From CAYWGR01 sp964458015 (GTDB lineage Bacteria; Planctomycetota; Planctomycetia; Pirellulales; Thermoguttaceae): DNA of 19,065 nt. The notes under the pieces were generated by a model. It was not told the origin of the DNA and searched no databases. It was given only the letters and a program-made list of their open reading frames with translations. The stretch is from positions 1 to 19,065 of the forward strand of contig CAYWGR010000105.1 of the NCBI GenBank assembly GCA_964458015.1, in the 5' to 3' direction. The translations under genes and the position numbers were made by a program. Positions 1 to 7,416 of this stretch are shown here, piece after piece (within the stretch, counting starts at the first letter, position 1; every line of letters begins with the position of its first letter).

Positions 1-564
1 ATATATTTCCCGGGGGAGCCGGACCCGTATACGATTCCGAAAACATCGAGCGGAAAAACGCGCCGTTCGGCTTGTCGTGAGCGTTTTATCAAGGGGGAAT
101 TGGAAGTCATTGCTCAATGGCAAGCGGATGTGAAAACGGTTGCAAAGGCCGTCGAGGCAGCGCCGGTTGCGCCGCGATTAGAGCCGATTACGTCGGAAGC
201 GGTTGAAAATTGGATGATCGAACGTATCGCTGCGAAATTGCATCTGCCGACGAACCAGATTCATGTAACGACGCCGTTCCTCGAGTTCGGCATGGGATCG
301 GTGGATGCGGTGGAGATCGCGGCGGAATTGGAGCAATGGCTGGGGCGGCGGATGTCGCCGACAGCCATTTATAACCATCCCAATATAGCCTCCTTGGCCC
401 AATGGTTGGCCAATCCGCCTCCTGATTATGAGCCCACGGCACGGTCTCGGCGAACTCGCATGCACACGGCGCATCTGGATAGCGAGCGATTGCTCCACGA
501 TGTCCGCAGCATGACCGACGAGGAAATGCAGGCCTTCATTTCGCAGGAAATGGCGAAGCAATAG
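1..564 (+). CDS. FAAL-ACP loading protein, C-terminal part (5' end cut)
   Basis: The reading frame is open from base 1, so the true start lies outside the window. The first residues carry the A10 motif of an adenylating enzyme, IPKTSSGKTRR, with the lysine at nt 55-57, followed by ACRERF. This is the usual C-terminal signature of fatty acyl-AMP ligases, which adenylate a free fatty acid and hand it to a carrier protein instead of CoA. A carrier domain follows (about nt 200-410) with the phosphopantetheine site FGMGSVDAV, serine at nt 298-300. The last residues, after a basic linker, form a short acidic amphipathic tail (SMTDEEMQAFISQEMAKQ). It resembles the C-terminal docking tail of the next protein and so probably directs the acyl-ACP to the PKS encoded 22 bp downstream. 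A TTG at 100 would be in frame but is not a credible start, because the conserved A10 region lies upstream of it. Confidence 0.9.
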   Translation: MYFPGEPDPYTIPKTSSGKTRRSACRERFIKGELEVIAQWQADVKTVAKAVEAAPVAPRLEPITSEAVENWMIERIAAKLHLPTNQIHVTTPFLEFGMGSVDAVEIAAELEQWLGRRMSPTAIYNHPNIASLAQWLANPPPDYEPTARSRRTRMHTAHLDSERLLHDVRSMTDEEMQAFISQEMAKQ

Positions 565-586
565 GTATTGATCGCAAAGGAATTCC

Positions 587-3500
587 ATGTCTGGCGAACA
601 GCGTGCGGAATCACTGACTCCGCTGCAAAATGCAATCTTTCTTCTCAAACAAACCCAGGCGAAACTGGAGGCCAGCGAACATGCGCGGACGGAGCCCATC
701 GCCATAGTGGGCGTAGGTTGCCGTTTTCCAGGCGGCAGCGACAATCCTGAAGCGTTTTGGAACCTTTTGGCCAACGGCGTGGATGCGGTGCAGGAAGTTC
801 CGCCCGAACGATGGAACATCGATGACTATTACGATCCCGATCCGACCGTCCCCGGCAAAATGAACACGCGCTGCGGCGGTTTCATAAAGAACGTGCGAGA
901 GTTCGACGCGGATTTTTTTGGTATTTCGCCGCGTGAGGCAATTCGGGTCGATCCCCAACACCGGCTTTTGCTCGAAGTCGCATGGGAGGCGTTGGAAGAC
1001 GCTGGGTTGCCCGCCTATCGGATTGCCCAAACGCGAGCGGGCGTTTATATCGGCGTCATCAGCAGCGACTATGCGTTGTTGCAGTCGCGCGACATGAGCG
1101 ACATGGACGTTTTTTCGGGCACGGGCGGCAGCCATGCCATTTTGGCCAACCGGCTCTCTTATTTTCTGAATATCAACGGCCCCAGCCTTGCCTTGGATAC
1201 CGCCTGTTCCTCTTCCCTGGTGACGGTGCATCTGGCTTGTCAGAGTTTGCGGCGGCGAGAGACCGACATGGCCCTGGCCGGCGGCGTGAATCTGATTTTG
1301 AGCCCCGAAATGACCCTTGCGCTGACCAAGGCCCACATGATGGCCGGCGACGGGCGCTGCAAGGCGTTCGACGCGGCGGCCAACGGTTATGTGCGCGGCG
1401 AGGGATGCGGTATCGTCGTGCTGAAGCGATTGAGCGACGCCCAGGCCGAGGGAGACCGCATTATCGCCTTGATCCGAGGCACCGCGGTGAACCACGACGG
1501 CCGCAGCAACGGTTTATCGGCCCCGAATGGTCCTGCACAAGAGGCCGTGATTCGCGCTGCCTTGGCGGACGCCAATCTGGAGCCCTCCGACATCAGCTAC
1601 GTGGAAGCGCACGGCACCGGCACGCGGCTGGGAGATCCCATTGAAATCGAGGCGTTGCGTGCAGTGCTGGCCGCCGGACGCTCGCCGGAGAAGCCGCTGG
1701 TCGTCGGCTCGGTCAAGACGAACATCGGACATTTGGAAAGCGCGGCGGGCATTGCCGGGTTGATCAAAGTCATCCAGATGCTTCGGCAGGAAAAGATCCC
1801 GCAGCATCTGCATCTGCAAACGGTCAACCCCTTGTTGCGAATCGAAAACGAGCCGATCGAAATTCCGACGACGATGCGCGATTGGCCCCGGGGCGAAACG
1901 CCGCGATGCGCGGGCGTCAGCGCCTTCGGGTTCGGGGGAACGAACGGCCACGTGATTTTAGAAGAAGCCCCGCTGCCGCAACCGAAAACGAATTCGATCG
2001 ATCGGCCGCGTCACATCTTGACCCTTTCGGCCCGCTCTCCGCAAGCGTTGGCGGAATTGGCCGCCCGGTATGCCGACCAAGTCGAGGCTCAGCCGACAGC
2101 TTCCTTGGCGGATAGGGCCTATATGGCCAACTCGGGGCGCGAGCATTTCTCGCACCGCGCGACCGTATCGGGCGTTTCGCTCGCCGAAGTCGGCAACAGC
2201 TTGCGAAAATTCGCCGCCAATCCGGCCGACACGGAACTGCCCAACGGACAAGTGCAATCCGACCGTCCTCCCCGGATTGCGTTTCTGTTTACGGGCCAAG
2301 GCGCTCAATACGCCGGCATGGCCCGATCGTTGTATGAAACGCAACCGACGTTTCGGGCGGCAATGGATGCTTGCGCCGATGTTTTGAAGTCGCAATTGGA
2401 TCGGCCTTTGCTGTCGTTATTGGATCCGCAAGCAGGCTCGATTCTGGATCAGACAGGCTACACGCAGCCGGTGATGTTTTCCGTGGAATATGCCTTGGCG
2501 ACCCTTTGGCGCAGTTGGGGCATCGAGCCGGACGCGGTCATGGGTCACAGCGTAGGCGAGTTTGCCGCCGCTTGCACGGCCGGCGTTTTTTCGCTTGAAG
2601 ACGGCTTGCGTTTGATCGCCGAACGGGCAAGGTTGATGGCCTCGCTGCCGTCGGGCGGCTTGATGGCGGCCGTGTTCGCCTCCGAACCGCAGGTATCCGC
2701 CGCACTTGCATCCTATGCCGACCGCGTTGCCATTGCCGCCTTGAACGGACCGGAAAATATCGTGATCTCGGGCGACGAGCCGGCGGTGCGCGAGCTATTG
2801 GCTCGATTCGAGAGCGAAGGCATCAAGTCGAAAACGCTTGCCACCTCGCACGCTTTCCATTCGCAGCGGATGGATCCGATTCTCGAACCTTTGCGCCAAG
2901 TGGCCGAAACGATTCATTTTTCAACGCCGAAAACCGCGATCATCGCCAATCTGACGGGTCAGGCGGCCGATGGAGGGACATATGCCGATCCATCCTACTG
3001 GAGCCGTCATGCCCGATCGGCCGTGCGGTTCGCCGAAAGCATCCAAACGCTGGTCGATCGCGGATGCGAACTGTTTTTGGAAATCGGCCCCAGCCCGACG
3101 TTGATCGGCATGGGCCGCCGGTGCCTTTCCGAAAACAATCACGTTTGGTTGCCGTCGCTGCGGCCGGGACGAGACGATTGGCAAACGATGTTGGATACGC
3201 TAGGGCACCTTTACGTGCATGGCGCGAAGATCGATTGGGCAGGTTTCGACCGCGACTACGCCCGCAGCAAAGCACCGTTGCCGAGCTATCCTTTCCAGCG
3301 CAAGCATTACTGGGCAAATGCGGCGGAAGATGCCGGGCCAATGGCCACGATGTTGCCGAAGCGCGGTGCTCGCGAACAGCATCCGCTATTAGGCCGCCGG
3401 CTGATGATGGCCACGACGGAACATATTTTCGAGTCACAGGTGGCGGTGAATCGCCCCGCCATGTTGAGCGATCACAAGATCCAGGGCATGGTGCTGATGC

Positions 3501-6500
3501 CTGCCGCGGGTTATCTCGAAATTGTTTTGGCCGCCTCGGCTGCATTGCATGATAAGCCTTGGATTGCATCGGGCGTTTCGTTTTTAGCTCCGTTGCTGTT
3601 AGAAAAGACGCCGAAAACCGTTCAAACGATTCTTGCACCGGATGGTCCCAGTTCGGCATCGTTCCGCATCGTCGGGGTATCGCAGCCAAAAGCCGAAGAA
3701 GATCCGACATTCACCCCGCTGGCCGTCGGACGCATTGAATCGCCGCAAAGCACTGCCTTGGAAACGATCGACATGACTGAATGCCGAGCTCGTTTCACCG
3801 GAGAAGTCCGCGATGAGCAGTGGCAAATCGATGCTTTGCGCAAGTCGGGACTCGAACCCGGCCCCACATTCTGCTGGAATATCCGCCATTGGGTCACGAA
3901 GAACGAGGGATTGGCCGAACTGCGTCCTTCGCGCGAGACCGATCATGCCGGGGATTATCAAATTCATCCCGGGTTGCTCGACTGCGGTTTCCAACTTTTA
4001 GGCTCGATTTTGCCCGGGGCCGGCGAAGGGATCGACGCTTATGTGCCCATGGGCATCGACCGGCTTCAAGTTTTCGAGCGACCGGCGGAAGCAACGACGA
4101 TTTTTGCAACACTCAAGTCGCTCAAGGGCAAAGTGGCGGTCGGCGATATCCGTTTTTTAGATGCCGCAGGCCGCGTGCTCGTGAAAACCGAGGGCGTGCG
4201 ATTGCGTCGCGTGCCGCGCGACTGGCTGGCACGTCAATTAGCCGGCCCGCTGCCCGATTGGTGTTACGAGTTGGCGTGGACCTCGCATCCGCTCGAAAAG
4301 AAAGCCGAAGAGGCTGCCGCGGATACGGGGCGTTGGTTGATTTTCGATACACCCGATGGCCTTGCTGCATCCTTGGCCGAGCGGTTGAACGTTCAAGCAC
4401 CGCGGTTGGTCATCGTGCCGGCCGAGGTGGAGAGCGAAGCCCGCACGTCAGCGGTGCACGAATTTTTGTCTTCCGCCGAACCCGGACGTCCTCAGATCGC
4501 GTATCTTTCGGGCATGGGCATCAACGGCCTGCAAGAGAGGCCTGATTTCGACGCGGCACGGCGTTTTGGCTGGGGCGGCGTTCTCGATGTCGTTCGCGCG
4601 TTGGCCGAATCGAGCGGAACCGAACCCCCGCGGCTTTGGCTGGTCACTAGCGGCGCGGAGTCGGTGGGGAGTCAAGCGAAGCCGATCAGTTTAGCGCAAT
4701 CGCCTGTTTGGGGAATGGCGCGCGTGATTGCCTCCGAGAATCCCACGCTGGGTTGCACGCGCATCGACTTGGATCCCGATAATCAAGCGGAAGCTATTGG
4801 CCAACTGGCGGAGGAATTTCGCTGGAATCAAGATGAAGATCAGGTGGCCTATCGCAACGGCGAGCGGCGTGTGGCGCGTCTGCGTCATTTGCGTCACAGC
4901 GCCAGCGATGTTCTGGATCCACCGGAAGGCCGGCCGTACCGCCTCGAAATCACTTCGCGTGGGCAGTTGGACAACGTGGAGCTTCGCCCCGTGGCGCGTG
5001 AATTGCCCGAGACAGGTCAGGTGGAAATTCGCGTTCGCGCGACGGGCTTGAATTTCCGCGACGTGCTCAATGTACTCGATTTGTATCCCGGCGATCCTGG
5101 CCCATTGGGCGGCGAATGCGCGGGCGAAATCACAGCCGTGGGGCCGGGCGTCGAGAATCTCAAAGTCGGCGATCATGTCTTGGCCTTGGCGCCGGCCAGT
5201 TTCTCCAGCTATGTGTTGACCTTGGCCGAGTTTGTCGCGGTTATTCCCAAACATCTCAGCTTTGACGAAGCGGCGACCATTCCCATTTGCTTCTTAACGG
5301 TGGAACATGCACTGCGACGGTTGGGCAATATCCAACCGGGCCAGCGCGTGTTGATTCACGCCGCGTCGGGCGGCGTTGGATTGGCCGCCATCCAAATCGC
5401 ACGGCAGGTTGGCGCGGAGATTTTCGCGACGGCCGGCAGTCCCGCAAAACGCGAGTATCTGAAGTCGATCGGCATCGAACACGTGATGGATTCGCGTTCG
5501 CTGGATTTTGCGGCCCAGATCATGACCGAAACCAACGGCGAGGGCGTGGATCTGGTCGTGAATTCGTTGACGGGCGAGGCGATTGGCGCGGGACTTTCGG
5601 TACTGCGTCAAGGCGGACATTTTCTGGAGCTTGGCAAAACCGACCTTTGGGATCAGACTCGCGTCGATCAATTCAAGCCGGGCGTAACGTTCCATGCGAT
5701 CGCCTTGGACCGCATGATGGCCGAGCAGCCCACAAACGTCGGACAACTGATGCGCGACGTGATCCCGCAGTTTGCCGAGAAGAAACTTGTGCCGCTGCCG
5801 TTGCGAACGTTCCGCATCCAACACATGATTTCCGCTCTGCGCCACATGGCGCGCGCCGAACACATCGGCAAAGTGGTGATTCAATCGTCCGTGCAGCATG
5901 ATTTTGCCGACCACGGCCTGGTCTTGCATGAGGACGGCACCTACCTGATAACCGGCGGTTTGGGCGGGCTGGGGCTCAAGTTGGCCCAATGGCTATCTCA
6001 TCGCGGCGCGCGGCATTTGGTCTTGCTAGGCCGATCCGGCGCTTCGGAGGAAGCGAAAACACAGCTAGATGCGATCGAGAAGAACGGCGTCGAGGTTGTG
6101 GTGCGCAAGTGCGACATCGGCGACCGTGATTCGCTGGCCTCGTTGTTGTCCGACATCGGAGCAACGATGCCGCGGCTTCGCGGAATTTACCATTTGGCCG
6201 GCGTTTTAGACGACGGCGTGCTTCGCGAACAAACGCGCGAGCGGTTCGACCGCGTTATGGGCGCGAAGATGTTCGGCGCTTGGCATTTGCACGAATTGAC
6301 GCGAAATCTTGAACTGGATCAATTTGTGTTGTTCTCATCGGCTGCCGCTCTGTTGGGCGCACCGGGACAAGGCAACTACGCAGCGGCCAATGCGTTCCTG
6401 GATGCTTTGGCCCATCGGCGACGTGCCGAAAATCTGCCTGCATTAAGCGTCAACTGGGGTTCCTGGGCCGAGGTTGGCATGGCTGCCCGATTGGGCGAAG

Positions 6501-7156
6501 CGGAAAGCCGCCGCATGTCGGCCTCGGGCGTGGGGTGGATCGATATCGCCCGAGGATTCCAAACGCTGGAACAATTGATCGGAGAAGCGCGCATTCAAGC
6601 AGGCGTATTGCCGATCGACTGGCCGAAGTTTTTCGAACGTATTCCGCAAGGAGCCGAGCCGGCGTGGCTGCGCGATATCGCACGCGACGCGCGGGAAGCG
6701 GCTCCCGCGGGCGATGTGCGGCCGGTTTTGCTCGAGGATCTTCAGAAGGTGACGCCTGCCGAACGGCTGGAGCTTGCCTTGACGTTTATTCGCAAGCAAG
6801 CCGCGCGTGTTTTGGCAATGGACGATGCGAATCTTCCCGATCCGCGTCGAACGTTGAATGAATTGGGGTTTGACTCGTTGACGGGCGTGGAATTTGCGAA
6901 TCGCGTGGGCCGAGCAATCGGTCAACACGTGAATCCCGCCCTGTTGTTTGACTATCCCACTCTGGAAAGTCTCGCCGGTTACGTGGTGCGCGACGCGCTT
7001 CATTTGGAAGTGGAAGCGGCGGCGACGCCCGCGGAACCGAAGGCGGAGGAAGCCGCCGCGGAGATTCGCCAACAGACGCTATCCGACGTGGAGAGCATGT
7101 CGGAAGAGGACATGGATGCCCTCGTATCGCAACAACTCAAGCAACTTCAAGGATGA
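587..7156 (+). CDS. Type I PKS, fully reducing module KS-AT-DH-ER-KR-ACP
   Basis: A 2189-residue modular polyketide synthase. The ATG at 587 is preceded by AAAGG with 6 nt spacing and lies 22 bp after the FAAL-ACP stop, so the two genes are probably co-transcribed and translated together. Domain order by residue: N-terminal docking helix 1-35; KS 36-462 (C207, H342, H382); AT 563-865 (S655 in GHSVGE, HAFHS at 755-759, the malonyl-CoA type); DH 929-1215 (H963, D1132); structural KR half 1225-1440; ER 1452-1765; KR 1784-2018 (S1918, Y1931); ACP about 2062-2140 (S2097 in GFDSL); acidic docking tail 2168-2189. Every expected catalytic residue is present. One pass should therefore add a malonyl unit and reduce it to a saturated methylene pair. 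I see no methyltransferase domain. The upstream FAAL-ACP suggests that the starter is a fatty acid. Confidence 0.96.
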   Translation: MSGEQRAESLTPLQNAIFLLKQTQAKLEASEHARTEPIAIVGVGCRFPGGSDNPEAFWNLLANGVDAVQEVPPERWNIDDYYDPDPTVPGKMNTRCGGFIKNVREFDADFFGISPREAIRVDPQHRLLLEVAWEALEDAGLPAYRIAQTRAGVYIGVISSDYALLQSRDMSDMDVFSGTGGSHAILANRLSYFLNINGPSLALDTACSSSLVTVHLACQSLRRRETDMALAGGVNLILSPEMTLALTKAHMMAGDGRCKAFDAAANGYVRGEGCGIVVLKRLSDAQAEGDRIIALIRGTAVNHDGRSNGLSAPNGPAQEAVIRAALADANLEPSDISYVEAHGTGTRLGDPIEIEALRAVLAAGRSPEKPLVVGSVKTNIGHLESAAGIAGLIKVIQMLRQEKIPQHLHLQTVNPLLRIENEPIEIPTTMRDWPRGETPRCAGVSAFGFGGTNGHVILEEAPLPQPKTNSIDRPRHILTLSARSPQALAELAARYADQVEAQPTASLADRAYMANSGREHFSHRATVSGVSLAEVGNSLRKFAANPADTELPNGQVQSDRPPRIAFLFTGQGAQYAGMARSLYETQPTFRAAMDACADVLKSQLDRPLLSLLDPQAGSILDQTGYTQPVMFSVEYALATLWRSWGIEPDAVMGHSVGEFAAACTAGVFSLEDGLRLIAERARLMASLPSGGLMAAVFASEPQVSAALASYADRVAIAALNGPENIVISGDEPAVRELLARFESEGIKSKTLATSHAFHSQRMDPILEPLRQVAETIHFSTPKTAIIANLTGQAADGGTYADPSYWSRHARSAVRFAESIQTLVDRGCELFLEIGPSPTLIGMGRRCLSENNHVWLPSLRPGRDDWQTMLDTLGHLYVHGAKIDWAGFDRDYARSKAPLPSYPFQRKHYWANAAEDAGPMATMLPKRGAREQHPLLGRRLMMATTEHIFESQVAVNRPAMLSDHKIQGMVLMPAAGYLEIVLAASAALHDKPWIASGVSFLAPLLLEKTPKTVQTILAPDGPSSASFRIVGVSQPKAEEDPTFTPLAVGRIESPQSTALETIDMTECRARFTGEVRDEQWQIDALRKSGLEPGPTFCWNIRHWVTKNEGLAELRPSRETDHAGDYQIHPGLLDCGFQLLGSILPGAGEGIDAYVPMGIDRLQVFERPAEATTIFATLKSLKGKVAVGDIRFLDAAGRVLVKTEGVRLRRVPRDWLARQLAGPLPDWCYELAWTSHPLEKKAEEAAADTGRWLIFDTPDGLAASLAERLNVQAPRLVIVPAEVESEARTSAVHEFLSSAEPGRPQIAYLSGMGINGLQERPDFDAARRFGWGGVLDVVRALAESSGTEPPRLWLVTSGAESVGSQAKPISLAQSPVWGMARVIASENPTLGCTRIDLDPDNQAEAIGQLAEEFRWNQDEDQVAYRNGERRVARLRHLRHSASDVLDPPEGRPYRLEITSRGQLDNVELRPVARELPETGQVEIRVRATGLNFRDVLNVLDLYPGDPGPLGGECAGEITAVGPGVENLKVGDHVLALAPASFSSYVLTLAEFVAVIPKHLSFDEAATIPICFLTVEHALRRLGNIQPGQRVLIHAASGGVGLAAIQIARQVGAEIFATAGSPAKREYLKSIGIEHVMDSRSLDFAAQIMTETNGEGVDLVVNSLTGEAIGAGLSVLRQGGHFLELGKTDLWDQTRVDQFKPGVTFHAIALDRMMAEQPTNVGQLMRDVIPQFAEKKLVPLPLRTFRIQHMISALRHMARAEHIGKVVIQSSVQHDFADHGLVLHEDGTYLITGGLGGLGLKLAQWLSHRGARHLVLLGRSGASEEAKTQLDAIEKNGVEVVVRKCDIGDRDSLASLLSDIGATMPRLRGIYHLAGVLDDGVLREQTRERFDRVMGAKMFGAWHLHELTRNLELDQFVLFSSAAALLGAPGQGNYAAANAFLDALAHRRRAENLPALSVNWGSWAEVGMAARLGEAESRRMSASGVGWIDIARGFQTLEQLIGEARIQAGVLPIDWPKFFERIPQGAEPAWLRDIARDAREAAPAGDVRPVLLEDLQKVTPAERLELALTFIRKQAARVLAMDDANLPDPRRTLNELGFDSLTGVEFANRVGRAIGQHVNPALLFDYPTLESLAGYVVRDALHLEVEAAATPAEPKAEEAAAEIRQQTLSDVESMSEEDMDALVSQQLKQLQG
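692..1972 (+). other. KS domain of the first PKS (active)
   Basis: Ketosynthase, residues 36-462, opening with EPIAIVG and closing with the GVSAFGFGGTNGHVILEE signature. The catalytic triad is complete: C207 in DTACSSS, H342 in EAHGTGT and H382 in NIGHLE. The C-to-first-His distance (135 residues) equals that in the second KS of the cluster, which makes the His-to-Gln change there easy to align. Confidence 0.95.
2273..3181 (+). other. AT domain of the first PKS (malonyl type)
   Basis: Acyltransferase, residues about 563-865. GHSVGE carries the nucleophile S655. HAFHS at 755-759 is the motif usually associated with malonyl-CoA, as opposed to YASH for methylmalonyl-CoA. From S655 to the LEIGP motif near 831 is about 176 residues, a normal spacing. 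Confidence 0.92.
3371..4231 (+). other. DH domain of the first PKS
   Basis: Dehydratase, residues about 929-1215. The first half has HxxxGxxxxP (HKIQGMVLMP, H963) and the second half has LLDCGFQ (D1132, Q1136). Both catalytic residues of the double hot-dog fold are present, so it should be active. Confidence 0.9.
4940..5881 (+). other. ER domain of the first PKS
   Basis: Enoylreductase of the medium-chain dehydrogenase type, residues about 1452-1765. GLNFRDV is followed by the NADPH-binding HAASGGVGLAA (residues 1591-1600). It lies between the structural KR half (about 1225-1440) and the catalytic KR, the standard arrangement in a fully reducing module. Confidence 0.92.
5936..6640 (+). other. 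KR domain of the first PKS (B type)
   Basis: Catalytic ketoreductase half, residues about 1784-2018. TGGLGGLGL (from T1789) binds NADPH. S1918 and Y1931 (in GQGNYAAAN) are catalytic. An LDD motif (L1874-D1876) marks a B-type KR, giving the D-configured hydroxyl normally used by DH domains to make a trans double bond. Confidence 0.9.
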
Positions 7157-7158
7157 AC

Positions 7159-7173
7159 CGCGAATTATTCGCG
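7159..7173. other. Perfect 7-bp palindrome after the first PKS stop
   Basis: CGCGAAT-T-ATTCGCG begins 3 bp after the PKS stop codon. As RNA it would fold as a 6-bp stem with a 3-nt loop, which is stable but has no following U-run. As DNA it is a symmetric site that a dimeric regulator could bind. Its function is unknown. Confidence 0.5.
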
Positions 7174-7253
7174 ATAAGCAATGTAATGGGGGCGGCTGTT
7201 TCGGTCGCCTGAGAATCGGTGTAAAATAGACGGATTAAGGAAATAACCAATTT

Positions 7254-7303
7254 GGAAAGAACGCGATCGGCCTGATCGATCCATCGTTCTTTTCACCTTT
7301 TTT
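7254..7303 (+). terminator. Candidate rho-independent terminator or attenuator
   Basis: GGAAAGAACG at 7254-7263 pairs with CGTTCTTTTC at 7285-7294 (10 bp including one G-U). An inner stem pairs CGATC 7264-7268 with GATCG 7274-7278 around a 5-nt loop. Six Ts follow at 7298-7303, separated from the stem by a few bases. The T-run is slightly too far from the stem for a textbook terminator, so it may only weaken read-through into the hybrid PKS-NRPS gene. Confidence 0.45.
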
Positions 7304-7416
7304 CCTTCGCCCGTTCCTATGCCGGACTCCCCCCTTTCATGCGGATAAGCATGGCGGCTGTGTCGATTGGATGGATCCTAGGTGTTTTCGTTATTTTATT
7401 TTGAGAATTAGTTTCT

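Larger units (their letters stand above)
7157..7416. other. 260-bp gap between the two PKS genes
   Basis: The only long non-coding stretch in the window; I see no credible gene in it. It holds the palindrome at 7159-7173, the terminator-like hairpin at 7254-7294, a small CATGC/GCATG hairpin at 7338-7353 and an AT-rich tract at 7385-7416 just before the hybrid gene. That tract has TATTTT at 7392-7397 and a poor TTGGAT match at 7367-7372, so a promoter for the hybrid gene is possible but weakly supported. Confidence 0.5.

Noticed and set aside
611..1495. Long antisense reading frame opposite the first KS, and similar ones elsewhere (for example 5294-5989, 14830-15564, 17738-18253)
   Set aside because: They mirror well-conserved coding domains on the + strand, have no recognisable protein features, and are expected by chance opposite GC-rich codons.
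4259..4906. Possible C-methyltransferase between DH and ER
   Set aside because: No SAM-binding motif; the region reads as the structural (non-catalytic) KR half that normally precedes an inserted ER.
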